Assembly: GCF_025145285.1 (NCBI RefSeq)
Contig: NZ_CP102251.1
Coordinates: 434,001 to 498,000 of the forward strand
Length of the DNA: 64,000 nucleotides
DNA from: Alistipes onderdonkii
GTDB taxonomy: Bacteria > Bacteroidota > Bacteroidia > Bacteroidales > Rikenellaceae
Reading direction: 5' to 3'
Under the pieces are notes generated by a model, which saw nothing but the letters and a program-made list of their open reading frames with translations, did not search any database and had not been told where the DNA came from. The position numbers were made by a program, and so were the translations under genes. Shown in pieces: positions 43,315 through 53,160 of this stretch (position 1 is the first letter of the stretch; each line of letters starts with the position of its first letter).

Positions 43315-44388
43315 ATGGCAAGCAATAAATATTGTGTCATCATGGCCGGCGGCATCGGATCGCGTTTCTGGCCCAAGAGCCGGCAGTCGATGCCAAAACA
43401 GTTCCTCGACATCCTGGGAACCGGAAAATCGTTTATCCGCCATACCTACGAGCGCTTCGCAAAAATCGTCCCCGCCGGGAATTTCCTCGTCGTGACGAAC
43501 CACAAATACAAGGATCTGGTGTTGCAGCATATCCCCGAAATCGGGGAGAAACAGGTGCTCTGCGAGCCGATCGGCCGCAATACGGCCCCCTGCATCGCCT
43601 ATGCGGCCTATACGCTGCTCAGGGAGAACCCCGATGCCGAGATGATCGTCACGCCGTCGGATCACCTGATCCTCAACGAGGACGATTTCCGCACGATCAT
43701 CGGCGAGTGCCTCGAGTTCGCCGACCGGCACGACGCCCTGCTGACCGTGGGCATCAAACCCACGCGCCCCGACACGGGCTACGGCTACATTCAGGTCTCG
43801 GACGACCACGCCATCAGCAAGGTCAAGTGCTTCACCGAAAAACCCGACCTCGAGCTGGCGCAGACCTTCCTCCAGACCGGCGAGTTCTACTGGAATTCGG
43901 GGATCTTCATCTGGAAGGTGCAGGCCATCGTCGAAGCCTTCCGCAAATACCTGCCCGAGCACCATGCCATGTTCAGCGGCATGATGCGGGCACTGAGCAC
44001 CGACTCGGAAAAGGCCATCGTCGAAATGGTCTTCTCGGAGTGCCGCGCCATCTCGATCGACTACGGCATCATGGAGAAAGCCGACAACGTCTACGTCCGT
44101 TGCGGCGATTTCGGCTGGAGCGACGTCGGCACGTGGGGCTCGGTCTACCAGCACGCCCGCAAAGACCGCTACGCCAACGCCGTCCCCGAAGAGGGGTGCT
44201 ACCTCTACGACACGCGCAGCAGCATCGTCTCGCTGCCCAGGGGCAAGGTGGCGGTCATCAGCGGCCTGAAGGAATACATCGTCGTGGACACCGACGACGT
44301 ATTGATGATATGCCCCCGCGCCGAAGAACAGAACATCAAGAAATTCATCGACGAAGTAAAGTTCCATAACGGGGACAAACACATCTGA
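43315..44388 (+). CDS. manC: Mannose-1-phosphate guanylyltransferase
   Basis: Makes GDP-mannose from mannose-1-phosphate and GTP for surface glycans. The 357-residue product has the nucleotidyltransferase motif IMAGGIGSRFWPKSR, the PKQFL lysine, the family blocks EPIGRNTAPCIAYAA and VTPSDHLI, the sugar-site FTEKPDLE and WNSGIFIWK. It lacks the C-terminal isomerase domain of bifunctional ManC/AlgA proteins. GH43 follows after 5 bases. Confidence 0.92.
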   Translation: MASNKYCVIMAGGIGSRFWPKSRQSMPKQFLDILGTGKSFIRHTYERFAKIVPAGNFLVVTNHKYKDLVLQHIPEIGEKQVLCEPIGRNTAPCIAYAAYTLLRENPDAEMIVTPSDHLILNEDDFRTIIGECLEFADRHDALLTVGIKPTRPDTGYGYIQVSDDHAISKVKCFTEKPDLELAQTFLQTGEFYWNSGIFIWKVQAIVEAFRKYLPEHHAMFSGMMRALSTDSEKAIVEMVFSECRAISIDYGIMEKADNVYVRCGDFGWSDVGTWGSVYQHARKDRYANAVPEEGCYLYDTRSSIVSLPRGKVAVISGLKEYIVVDTDDVLMICPRAEEQNIKKFIDEVKFHNGDKHI

Positions 44389-44393
44389 CACCT

Positions 44394-45455
44394 ATGAAAC
44401 GCATGCCGTTCCATACCACAGCCTTGCTGCGACGATTCGCTGCGGGCTGTTTTTTAGTGGCGGGGATGCTTTCGTGCTCCGCGCCGCAGGCCACCTTCAC
44501 CAACCCGCTGCGCGACGGCGCCGACCCGTGGATCACCAAATACGACGGACGCTATTACACCTGCTTCAAATCGGGACGCGGCATCGCCGTGACCGAATCG
44601 GACGACATGACGCGTTTCGAACGCGAGCGCGTCGTCTGGCAGCCTGCCGACAGCGGGGCGTGGAACAGTTTCAACATCTGGGCGCCCGAGCTGCACCGCC
44701 TCCGCGGCAAATGGTACATCTACTACGCCGCGGCACCCGTCCCCGGCAGTCCCTTCACGGGACAGCGCACCGGCGTGCTGGAATGCGACACGCCGCTGGG
44801 CGACTACCGCGACCGCGGCATGCTCTATACGGGCGACAACCCCGACGGCAAGACGGACAACATCTGGGCCATCGACATGACGATCTTCGAACACCGGGGA
44901 GAACTCTATGCCGTATGGTCCGGCTGGGAGCGCCAGCGCGACACCGACGCCACCGACCAGCTGCTCTACATCGCCCGCATGGAATCGCCCACACGGATCG
45001 GGCCGCGCATCCTGCTGTCACGGCCCGACCAGCCGTGGGAACAGGGCGACCACATCTCCCTGCAGGAAGGCCCGTCGGCATTGCGGCACGGCGACGACCT
45101 GTTCATCGTCTACTCCACGCGCGGCTCGTGGTCGCGCCACTACAAGCTCGGGCAACTGCGCCTGCGCACCCCCGACAGCGATCCGCTGGATCCCGCATCA
45201 TGGATCAAGAGCGGCCCCGTCTTCACCGGCAACGACCGCATACACGGCGTCGGCCACGCCAGTTTCACCACCTCGCCTGACGGGCGCGAATACTGGATCT
45301 ATTACCACTCGAAAAAAGATACGGTACACAACTGGGGGCGCGACGTGCGCCTGCAACGCTTCGACTTCGACGCCGCGGGCAACCCCCGCTTCGGGCAACC
45401 CGCAGAGCCGGGGCCCTACCCCATGCCCTCGGGAACCCCCATACACGCGAACTGA
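44394..45455 (+). CDS. Glycoside hydrolase family 43-like lipoprotein
   Basis: A 353-residue probable lipoprotein (signal with LVAGMLSC then SAPQATF). The five-bladed propeller shows the GH43 catalytic pattern: Asp in LRDGADPWITKYDGRYY, Asp in NIWAIDMTIFEHRGELYAVW and Glu in ISLQEGPSALRHGD, with His in VGHASF. GH43 members act on arabinan, xylan or related chains; the exact substrate is uncertain. It sits in one run with manC and murF without an evident metabolic link. Confidence 0.85.
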   Translation: MKRMPFHTTALLRRFAAGCFLVAGMLSCSAPQATFTNPLRDGADPWITKYDGRYYTCFKSGRGIAVTESDDMTRFERERVVWQPADSGAWNSFNIWAPELHRLRGKWYIYYAAAPVPGSPFTGQRTGVLECDTPLGDYRDRGMLYTGDNPDGKTDNIWAIDMTIFEHRGELYAVWSGWERQRDTDATDQLLYIARMESPTRIGPRILLSRPDQPWEQGDHISLQEGPSALRHGDDLFIVYSTRGSWSRHYKLGQLRLRTPDSDPLDPASWIKSGPVFTGNDRIHGVGHASFTTSPDGREYWIYYHSKKDTVHNWGRDVRLQRFDFDAAGNPRFGQPAEPGPYPMPSGTPIHAN

Positions 45456-45456
45456 C

Positions 45457-46701
45457 ATGTCCGAACTATACGATATTTTCCGGGAACACCCGCACATCTC
45501 CACCGACACGCGCGACATCGGGGCTGATTCCATCTTTTTCGCCCTGCGCGGCGCGACGTTCGACGGCAACCGCTTCGCGGCGGAGGCGCTGGACAAAGGC
45601 GCGGCCTATGCCGTCGTGGACGACCCGGCAGCCGTCACCGACGACCGTATGGTGCTGGTCGGCGACACGCTCGGGGCATTGCAGGAGCTGGCACGCGAAC
45701 ACCGCCGCCGGCTGGCGATCCCGATACTCGCCATATCGGGCAGCAACGGCAAGACCACGACCAAGGAGCTGGTGAGCCGCGTGCTGGCCGAACGCTTCGA
45801 GGTCTACGCCACGCGCGGTAACCTCAACAACCACATCGGCGTGCCGCTCACGCTGCTCGCCATGACCCGCGACACACGGTTCGGCGTGGTCGAGATGGGA
45901 GCCAGCGCCTGCGGCGAAATCGCCCTGCTGGCCTCGATCGCCGAGCCCAACTACGGCATCCTGACCAACATCGGCCGTGCACACCTCGCAGGCTTCGGCG
46001 GCCCGGAGGGGGTGCGCCGCGGCAAGGGCGAACTGTTCGACTACCTGGCCGCGAACGGCGGCCGCGCCTTCGTACCCCGCGAGGACGAGACACTGACGAA
46101 CATGGCCGCCGAACGCGACGGGCTGGCCGTGGAATATTACAGCGTCACGCTGGCCGAGGGCCTCGAAAACCACCTCGAAGGGCATTACAACCGGTTCAAT
46201 ATCGCCGCAGCCGTGGCCGTCGGACGTTATTTCGACGTCGCCGACGAGCGTATCCGCCATGCTGTCGGCAGCTATGTCCCCGACAACAACCGCTCGCAGC
46301 GCACCGAGACGGGGCGCAACACCCTCATCATGGACTGTTACAACGCCAACCCCTCGAGTATGCGGGCATCGGTCGCGAATTTCCTCGCCGAGCCGCCCGG
46401 CGCGCGTACCCGCCGCCTGCTGATCCTGGGCGATATGCTCGAACTGGGCGCCTGGTCCGAGCAGGAACACGCCGCTGTCATCCGCCTCGCAGCGCAGGCT
46501 CCGCAGACAGAAGTGATGCTCGTCGGCACGGAATTCGCCAGGGCCCATGCCGGCATGGAGCCGCAACCCGCCCAAATCACGCTCTTCGCCGACCGGGAAC
46601 ACCTCATCGCGTCGCTCCGCGCACACCCCGTGGACAACACGCTGGTGCTTATCAAGGGTTCGCGCGGCATCGGACTGGAAAAGGCGGTCGGGGAGCTGTA
46701 A
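45457..46701 (+). CDS. murF: UDP-N-acetylmuramoyl-tripeptide--D-alanyl-D-alanine ligase
   Basis: Adds D-Ala-D-Ala to the peptidoglycan precursor. The 414-residue product has the N-terminal substrate domain (STDTRDIGADSIFFALRGATFDG), the ATP loop ISGSNGKTTTKELV, the carbamylated-Lys/metal region GNLNNHIGVPLTL and VEMGAS, and the C-terminal block MDCYNANPSSMRAS with LGDMLELG. The ATG at 45457 lies one base after the GH43 stop. It is isolated from the usual mur/dcw cluster. Confidence 0.95.
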   Translation: MSELYDIFREHPHISTDTRDIGADSIFFALRGATFDGNRFAAEALDKGAAYAVVDDPAAVTDDRMVLVGDTLGALQELAREHRRRLAIPILAISGSNGKTTTKELVSRVLAERFEVYATRGNLNNHIGVPLTLLAMTRDTRFGVVEMGASACGEIALLASIAEPNYGILTNIGRAHLAGFGGPEGVRRGKGELFDYLAANGGRAFVPREDETLTNMAAERDGLAVEYYSVTLAEGLENHLEGHYNRFNIAAAVAVGRYFDVADERIRHAVGSYVPDNNRSQRTETGRNTLIMDCYNANPSSMRASVANFLAEPPGARTRRLLILGDMLELGAWSEQEHAAVIRLAAQAPQTEVMLVGTEFARAHAGMEPQPAQITLFADREHLIASLRAHPVDNTLVLIKGSRGIGLEKAVGEL

Positions 46702-46849
46702 CCCCGCCGCCACGACCCGCCGGACACAGGCCCGGCACCGACCCGGTACCGGCACGATACGCAGGAACAAAACGCCGGCAAACAGACCGGAGCGACACGC
46801 CGCACAGGCAAAAAAACACCGACTGAGAACAACCTGAAACCCATAAGCC

Positions 46850-47779
46850 ATGAAACACCTGCTGACAGCCATCCTCCTGCTGGTCTTCGCGCATACCGCC
46901 GCCGGCGAAAGGAACGTCTCGCTCGAACGCGATTTCGGAACGCTTTACGGCACGCTGCTCACCCCCGATGCAGGTACGGAAACCGTGGCCGTCATCATCG
47001 CCGGTTCGGGGCCCACTCCGCGCAACGGCAATGTAAACAGCTATCTCTACCTGGCGCAGGCGCTCGAAAAGGCAGGCATCGCCTCGCTGCGCTACGACAA
47101 ACGCGGCATCGGTGCGAGCCGGTTCACGGAGCCGGAAAAAATGGCCGACGCCGTACTGGGGGATTTCATCGGCGACGCCGCGGCATGGGCCGACTACCTC
47201 TCCGGCGAGGGCTTCCGCCGTGTCATACTGATCGGCCACAGCGAAGGGGCGCTGATCGCCTTCTGCGCGGCGCAACAGACCCCGAAGGTCGCTGCCGTCA
47301 TCTCGGTGGCCGGCGCCGGCTACCCGCTCGACGAGATACTCCAGCTGCAATTGGCCTCACAACTCCTGCCCGACAACATGGATCTGCTCTTGCAGGCCAA
47401 CGCGATCACCGCCTCCCTGAAACGGGGCGAACGGGTCGAATCCTGCCCGCCGCAGCTCGAAGCGCTGTTCCACCCTTCGGTACAGACGTTCTGGATCTCC
47501 AGCCTGCGCTACGACCCGCGCGAGGAGATCCGCAAGGTGCGGGTTCCGATCCTCGTCGTGGGCGGGGACAACGACCTGCAGGTGCCGCCCGGCAATGCCG
47601 AGGCACTGGCGAAGGCACAGCCCCGGGCCCGGAAGGCAATCATCGCAGGGATGACCCACCCGCTCAAAAAATGCACGGGACGCACGCGCATCGACCAGAT
47701 GGGAGCCTACGGCGACAGCACGCTGCCGATCGACCCCGACCTCGTGGCCGTCGTTACGGAATTCATCCGGGGTCTCTGA
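46850..47779 (+). CDS. Secreted alpha/beta hydrolase
   Basis: A 309-residue exported hydrolase (signal LLTAILLLVFAHTAAGE). The oxyanion strand reads VIIAGSGPTPRNGN, followed by LRYDKRGIGAS, the nucleophile elbow ILIGHSEGALIA, Asp in VVGGDNDLQV and His in GMTHPLKK, all in canonical order. Substrate unknown; esterases or peptidases of this type are common in Bacteroidetes. A 148-base gap precedes it and no promoter was recognised there. Confidence 0.85.
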   Translation: MKHLLTAILLLVFAHTAAGERNVSLERDFGTLYGTLLTPDAGTETVAVIIAGSGPTPRNGNVNSYLYLAQALEKAGIASLRYDKRGIGASRFTEPEKMADAVLGDFIGDAAAWADYLSGEGFRRVILIGHSEGALIAFCAAQQTPKVAAVISVAGAGYPLDEILQLQLASQLLPDNMDLLLQANAITASLKRGERVESCPPQLEALFHPSVQTFWISSLRYDPREEIRKVRVPILVVGGDNDLQVPPGNAEALAKAQPRARKAIIAGMTHPLKKCTGRTRIDQMGAYGDSTLPIDPDLVAVVTEFIRGL

Positions 47780-47803
47780 ATTTTCCCTGCCGGAAAGACA
47801 AAA

Positions 47804-47833
47804 CCGGATTATTTTTTTAATTTTGTATAAACC
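47804..47833 (+). promoter_or_regulatory. Promoter region of malQ, motif shared with the sugar transporter
   Basis: CCGGATT, a T-rich block, TAATTTTG (47818-47825) and GTATAA. A 30-base stretch with the same outline lies before the MFS transporter gene at 53161-53190 (one internal indel). TAATTTTG fits the Bacteroidetes -7 element; no TTTG at -33, so an activator may be required. Confidence 0.6.
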
Positions 47834-47861
47834 GATTCCGAACCAAACGACATACCGAACC

Positions 47862-50462
47862 ATGAAACTCCTGATCAGCATCGAATACCGTACCCGCTGG
47901 GGCGAACAGCTCGTCATGCGGATCGGCAAACGGCGCATTGCGCTGCAATACGCCGACGGAGGCATCTGGACAGGCGCCATCGACCGCTATACCCAGAGGG
48001 ATGATACCGAATACCGCTATGAAATCGAACGCGACGGCACATGCATCCGCAGCGAATGGCGGCCGCACACGCTGCGGCTCCCGTCCCGGGAGGGGGTGCG
48101 CACGCTGCGCATCCGCGACCGCTGGCAGGAGATGCCCTCCGACACGCCGTTCTACTCCTCGGCATTCACCCGGGGCATCTTCGGCCGCGGAAAAATCGGC
48201 AATCCGAAGAAAGCGGCCGGCAACATCACGCTGCGCGTCGTGCTGCCCACCCTGCGGCCGGACGAAACGCTCGCCGTCGCCGGCAGCGGCCGTGAACTGG
48301 GCGACTGGAAACGGATCGTCCCGATGGACGACAGCCGCTTCCCGGAATGGGAACTCACGCTGCATACCGCACACCGGTTCGAATACAAATTCCTGATCGC
48401 CGACCGCAAGACCCTCACCCCCATCCTGTGGGAGGAGGGTGCCAACCGCACCTGGGGCGAGCTGCCCGGCGCCGGCGAACACGCCCTCGACGCCGCGGCG
48501 TACCCGCGGTTCCCCGAGCGCAGGTGGCGGGGCGCCGGGACGGCGATCCCGGTCTTCTCGCTCCGTACGGAAGAGGATTTCGGCGTCGGCGAGTTCTACG
48601 ACCTGAAACGGCTCATCGACTGGGCGGCCGCCACCGGGCAGCGCGTCATCCAGGTACTGCCGATCAACGATACCACCATGACCGGCACATGGGAAGACTC
48701 CTACCCCTACAACGCCAATTCGACCTTCGCCCTGCACCCGCAGTTCATCCGGCTGCCGGCCGCGGGCGTCGTGGAGGACGACGAGTACCGCACCCTGCGC
48801 AACGAACTGAACGCCCTCCCCGAAATAGACTACGAACGGGTTAACCGACACAAACTGCGGCTGCTCCGCCGGGCGTTCGAACGCCACGGAACCCGCACTG
48901 CAGCACGCCGCGACTACAAGGACTTCATCGCCGCCAACAGACACTGGCTCATCCCCTATGCCGCCTTCTGCACGCTGCGCGACGAAACGGGCACGCCCGA
49001 CTTTACCCGCTGGGGCGGCTTCGCCCGCTATGACCGCAAAGCCGTCGACGCCTACTGCCGCAGCCATAGCCGCGACATCGCATTCCACTGCTATGTCCAA
49101 TACCACCTGCATACGCAGTTGTCCGAGGTCTGCGCCTACGCCCGCGACCACGGCATCGTCCTCAAGGGCGACCTGCCCATCGGCATCAGCCGCACGAGCG
49201 TCGACGCATGGCTCTACCCGCACCTGTTCCACATGGACTCGCAGGCCGGGGCTCCGCCCGACGCATTCTCGGCCGTCGGGCAGAACTGGGGATTCCCGAC
49301 TTACAACTGGGAACGTATGGCACGCGACGGCTACGCCTGGTGGCGGGCACGCATGGCCAAGATGGCCGAATACTTCGACGCCTTCCGCATCGACCACATC
49401 CTCGGGTTCTTCCGCATCTGGGAGATTCCCACGCATGCCGTACACGGGTTACTGGGCTATTTCAACCCCGCCCTGCCCTATTCCGCAGATGAACTGCGCG
49501 GCATGGGCTTCGACACGCAGGACGGACGCTACACCACCCCGGCGCCCGACGGACACATGCTCGGGGAACTGTTCGGCGACCTGGCCGGCGAAGTCCGCGC
49601 CACCTGCATGAAGGAGGGGCGGTTACTGCCCGCCTATGCCACCCAGCGCAAGGTCGCAGCCCGCTTCCCGGGCGACGACGAACGCCAGACCCGGCTGCGG
49701 GAAGGGCTCATGGCATTGCTCGACGACGTGCTCTTCATCGAAGACCCGCGCCGCAAGGGCTATTTCCACCCCCGCATCGCCCCCCACTCGACGCACGCCT
49801 ACCGCCGGCTCGACGGAGAGCGCCGTGCAGCTTTCGACCGGCTCTATACCGACTTCTTCTACCACCGGCACAACCGTTTCTGGCAGGAATCCGCCCTGCG
49901 CAAGCTCCCGGTGCTCCTCTCGGCGACCGAGATGCTGACCTGCGGCGAAGACCTGGGCATGATTCCCGACAGCGTCCCCGAGACGATGCACGAACTGCAA
50001 ATCCTCTCGTTCGAAATCCAGCGCATGCCCAAGACGCCGGGGGAACTCTTCGCCGACCCGGCGCACTACCCCTATTTCTCGGTCTGCACCACTTCGACGC
50101 ACGACATGAACCCGCTGCGGGCATGGTGGGAGGAAGACCGCGAACTCACGGCGCGCTTCTACCACGAAGCACTCGGCATCGGGGGCGACGTTCCCTATTT
50201 CTGCGAGCCGTGGATATGCCGGCGCATCCTCGACATGCACCTCAATTCCCCGGCGATGCTCACCATCCTGCCGTTGCAGGACTGGTTCTCGACCGACGGG
50301 GAACTGCGCTACCCCGACCCGGCCAAGGAACGCATCAACGTCCCGGCCGTCGCCCGATACTACTGGCGTTACCGGATGCACCTCCCGCTCGAGAAACTGC
50401 TGCACAAGGAGACTTTCAACGAGTCGCTGCACGACATGATCGCCTGCAGCGGGCGCCGCTGA
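47862..50462 (+). CDS. malQ: 4-alpha-glucanotransferase (amylomaltase, GH77)
   Basis: Transfers maltodextrin units between glucans in the cytoplasm. The 866-residue product has two N-terminal starch-binding CBM20-like domains (first about 1-110, second about 125-225 with VAGSGRELGDW and FEYKFLIAD) followed by the GH77 barrel: GDLPIGISRTSVDAWLYP, DAFRIDHILGFFRIWEIP with the nucleophile Asp, TCGEDLGMIPDSVPETM with the acid/base Glu, and TTSTHDMNPLRAWWEED. ATG 47862 is chosen over a TTG at 47823 lying inside the promoter. It lies 6.7 kb before the susCDE genes and belongs functionally to the same locus. Confidence 0.95.
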   Translation: MKLLISIEYRTRWGEQLVMRIGKRRIALQYADGGIWTGAIDRYTQRDDTEYRYEIERDGTCIRSEWRPHTLRLPSREGVRTLRIRDRWQEMPSDTPFYSSAFTRGIFGRGKIGNPKKAAGNITLRVVLPTLRPDETLAVAGSGRELGDWKRIVPMDDSRFPEWELTLHTAHRFEYKFLIADRKTLTPILWEEGANRTWGELPGAGEHALDAAAYPRFPERRWRGAGTAIPVFSLRTEEDFGVGEFYDLKRLIDWAAATGQRVIQVLPINDTTMTGTWEDSYPYNANSTFALHPQFIRLPAAGVVEDDEYRTLRNELNALPEIDYERVNRHKLRLLRRAFERHGTRTAARRDYKDFIAANRHWLIPYAAFCTLRDETGTPDFTRWGGFARYDRKAVDAYCRSHSRDIAFHCYVQYHLHTQLSEVCAYARDHGIVLKGDLPIGISRTSVDAWLYPHLFHMDSQAGAPPDAFSAVGQNWGFPTYNWERMARDGYAWWRARMAKMAEYFDAFRIDHILGFFRIWEIPTHAVHGLLGYFNPALPYSADELRGMGFDTQDGRYTTPAPDGHMLGELFGDLAGEVRATCMKEGRLLPAYATQRKVAARFPGDDERQTRLREGLMALLDDVLFIEDPRRKGYFHPRIAPHSTHAYRRLDGERRAAFDRLYTDFFYHRHNRFWQESALRKLPVLLSATEMLTCGEDLGMIPDSVPETMHELQILSFEIQRMPKTPGELFADPAHYPYFSVCTTSTHDMNPLRAWWEEDRELTARFYHEALGIGGDVPYFCEPWICRRILDMHLNSPAMLTILPLQDWFSTDGELRYPDPAKERINVPAVARYYWRYRMHLPLEKLLHKETFNESLHDMIACSGRR

Positions 50463-50503
50463 CGGGCAGACTGCGGCAGCGCCGACCCCGGCCGCAAAAA
50501 TAA

Positions 50504-50537
50504 GGGGCGCCCCGGAATTTCCGGAGCGCCCCTTTTA
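50504..50537 (+). terminator. Terminator after malQ
   Basis: GGGGCGC...GGAA pairs with TTCCGGAGCGCCCC, a long GC-rich stem with one mismatch, followed by four T. Confidence 0.85.
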
Positions 50538-50854
50538 TCATGCCGCCGCGCCATCCTCCCGGGTGCCCCTGCGGAAACCTTCCACGGGAATCCCTTCCTG
50601 GGATCTCTCAACCGAAGCCCTCGAAGGACGCCTCCGGAGGAACGCCCGCAGCATGATCCTTCAAAGTGAACTTTCAGTCCTCTGCGGAAAATTCCAGAGG
50701 AACTCCTCTGCGGAACTCCCCTCTCCCGCCGGAACCCTACGCCCGCCGGAACCGGAGCCCCCGCCCGCCGCAGGAACGGGAACCCGGAAGGCCGGAGGAC
50801 AAAACCCGGAAACGGAGGGGGGGGGGCCGAAGACCTGCCCGCCGCGACCAAGGC
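50538..50854. other. Intergenic region with palindromes and a G10 run
   Basis: No gene supported. It contains inverted repeats (CCTCTGCGGAA paired with TTCCAGAGG near 50690) and several spaced GGAAC-type repeats. A run of ten G lies at 50817-50826, 28 bases past the stop of the LytTR response regulator. The purpose is unknown; the G-run could affect transcript 3' ends. Confidence 0.55.
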
Positions 50855-51607
50855 TCAGCCATTCCCCTCCAGCCACTTCAGGAAGTCGTCGACCCGCGAC
50901 CGGCTCACCACCATCTCGAACTCCGGACGCGGACGTGCCGTGATCTTCAGCCGGTTGCCCAGGTATTTCACGATGCTGACGATCGCCGGCATGGCGATGA
51001 TGCAACTGCGCGATATGCGGAAAAACCGCCCGGGATCCAGTTCGTCCGAAAGGACGTCGAGCGACTGATCCATGATGTAGCGGTTGTTGTCGTTCGTGAC
51101 AAGGTAGGTGTTTTTCTCTTCCGAGTAGAAATAGGCGATGTCGGTGGTCTGCACCGGGACGATCCGGTCGTTGAAACGCACGACATAGCGCTGTTTGTAT
51201 TCGCGCGGGCTGCGGATTGCGTTCAGCAATACGTCGGGGTCGATGCCCCCGCTCCGCACACGGCAACGTTCCACGGCACGCCGCAGCGCCGCGAGGTCGA
51301 TCGGTTTGAGCAGGTAGTCGATGCTGTTGACCTCGAACGCCCGCACGGCGTAATTGTCATATGCGGTGGTCATGATGACCCGCGCCGTTACGTCCGCCTG
51401 GCGGAATATCTCGAAGCAATCCCCGTCGGAGAGCTCCACGTCCATGAAAATCACATCGGCACTGTTCCCCGGCGTGCGCAGCCAGAGCACCGTCTCCCTG
51501 ACCGAGCCGGTCGTCCCGACGATCCGTACGTCGGGAAAATGCTGGGTCAGCGCTCGCGCCAGGTTTGCCTGGGCCATCATTTCGTCTTCTACGATCAGTA
51601 CGTTCAT
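50855..51607 (-). CDS. LytTR-family response regulator
   Basis: A 250-residue response regulator with a receiver domain (phosphoacceptor Asp56 in VIFMDVEL, Lys in YLLKPIDL) and a LytTR DNA-binding domain (FNDRIVPVQTTDIAYFYSEE, FFRISRSCIIAM). The ATG at 51605-51607 is used; an alternative start eight codons upstream would overlap the kinase gene stop. Paired with the LytS-type kinase immediately upstream. Position between malQ and the sus genes suggests control of maltodextrin genes; this is inference. Confidence 0.88.
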   Translation of the reverse strand: MNVLIVEDEMMAQANLARALTQHFPDVRIVGTTGSVRETVLWLRTPGNSADVIFMDVELSDGDCFEIFRQADVTARVIMTTAYDNYAVRAFEVNSIDYLLKPIDLAALRRAVERCRVRSGGIDPDVLLNAIRSPREYKQRYVVRFNDRIVPVQTTDIAYFYSEEKNTYLVTNDNNRYIMDQSLDVLSDELDPGRFFRISRSCIIAMPAIVSIVKYLGNRLKITARPRPEFEMVVSRSRVDDFLKWLEGNG

Positions 51608-51608
51608 A

Positions 51609-52991
51609 TTACAGCAACGGTAAGGTGACACAATATTCGGTATCGGTACGGCGTATCCCGATCGGGATGCCCGACAGGTCGAGGTATTGCTGGCGGATGT
51701 AGTTCAGCCCCACACGGGTCGAGGTAGTGCCGGACACTTTCAGCTGAAGGTTGTTCGACACCGTCACGGCTCCGGCCCCGGCGACGATGCGGATCACCAG
51801 CGGCCGGTCGGCCCCCACCGAGTTATGCTTGATGGCGTTTTCGATCAGCAGCTGCACCGAGCAGGGCAGGACATGGCGGTTCATGGCCTCGTCCGGAATG
51901 TCGGTCTCCACGCGAAACCCCTCGGGAAAACGCACCTGCAACAAGTCGACGTACATCCCCACGAAAGCCATCTCCTCGCGCAGGCGCACGAGCGTCTCCT
52001 CCTCGTTCTGGAGCATGTAACGGTAGATGCCCGCCAGTTTATGGATGTAGGCGCTGGCCTGCTCCGTGCGCTGCTCGCAGACCAGGCAGTCGAGAATATT
52101 GAGCGAGTTGAACAGGAAATGGGGGTTGACCTGCTGTTTGAGTTTCATGTAACGGAACTGCGCCTGGTGCGCCTTGCCGCGCTCGGCACGCAGCACGGCA
52201 CGTGCGACCAGGGCGTAATCAACCATAAATACGACCGAATAGAGGGTCACCTCGACCAGCAGGGTGACGATCCACAGTTGCAGGAACTCCCGTGCGGAGA
52301 ACGAGCGGTCGAAGGCGAACGGCAGGTGCAACCCCGTAATGAGCGCCACGCAGGCCGACGTGAGCAGCACGAACAGGAGGAACGCCGCGATTTCGGCGAT
52401 CAGACCGTGCCGGGTTTCACGCCTGCGCGTATGCCGGACATAGATGATATTGACGCACAGCAGGATAATCAGTGCCGCGGAATTGGAAGCCAGCAAGTCG
52501 GCCATGTGGTAGAGGCGGTCTGTGGAAAAGGAGGGCGAGGCGAAAAGCTCGACATAGGCCAGCCTCAGCACGAAAATCACCCCCACGGCCAGCAGCAGCA
52601 ACCCGATGCGGGGCGTCCAGGCCGAGGAGCGGCTCGCCGTGTCGTCGCCGCGGCGGAACAACTTGGTGAACCACACGATGCTCCAGCCCAGAATCTCGGT
52701 GGTTATGAAGGTCGAGACGGCATGCACCACGGGCGGGGCGTGCAATAACAGCTCGATCAGCTGCGCACCGCCCGTACCCAGTAGGTAGCCGATCACGTTG
52801 ACGACGATCACGCTGGCAGCGGTGAACTCCACGTTCAGGCCGCGTTTGAGGCAGATCAGCACGATCAGCACGATCGTCAGCAGCGTCAGCACCAACTCGT
52901 CGTTGATCCCCGCCAGATGGCATGAAAGGGCGACCACGGCATGGAGCACGGCGAACAGGTGGATAATTCCGGACACTTTGAGCGATCGCAT
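51609..52991 (-). CDS. LytS-like sensor histidine kinase
   Basis: Membrane histidine kinase of 460 residues, with about eight hydrophobic segments in the first 245 residues, then the His_kinase (LytS/YehU) domain: phosphoacceptor His in QVNPHFLFNSLNILDCLV, the N-box QLLIENAIKHNSV and a reduced G-box region ending GIRRTDTEYCVTLPLL. There is no periplasmic sensor domain, so signal sensing is by the membrane part. Divergent from the sugar transporter gene. Confidence 0.88.
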   Translation of the reverse strand: MRSLKVSGIIHLFAVLHAVVALSCHLAGINDELVLTLLTIVLIVLICLKRGLNVEFTAASVIVVNVIGYLLGTGGAQLIELLLHAPPVVHAVSTFITTEILGWSIVWFTKLFRRGDDTASRSSAWTPRIGLLLLAVGVIFVLRLAYVELFASPSFSTDRLYHMADLLASNSAALIILLCVNIIYVRHTRRRETRHGLIAEIAAFLLFVLLTSACVALITGLHLPFAFDRSFSAREFLQLWIVTLLVEVTLYSVVFMVDYALVARAVLRAERGKAHQAQFRYMKLKQQVNPHFLFNSLNILDCLVCEQRTEQASAYIHKLAGIYRYMLQNEEETLVRLREEMAFVGMYVDLLQVRFPEGFRVETDIPDEAMNRHVLPCSVQLLIENAIKHNSVGADRPLVIRIVAGAGAVTVSNNLQLKVSGTTSTRVGLNYIRQQYLDLSGIPIGIRRTDTEYCVTLPLL

Positions 52992-53160
52992 ATAGGCTGA
53001 CTGAGGCTGTATTAAGTATATACGGGTTTCGTTTATTTATGAATAAAGGTAGTGTTTTTCCGCGTAAATTCCAAATCGTCCCCCTCGGGCTACCGTTCGT
53101 CGTAAAAATCCGCCCGTTCATCCGGCTGATCCCTCCGTTCGTCGCCCGGCGGTTCGCCAT

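Noticed and set aside
43227..43412. Longer N-terminus for pssA
   Set aside because: It would cross an exact TTTG-N19-TATTTTTG promoter and overlap the divergent manC gene.
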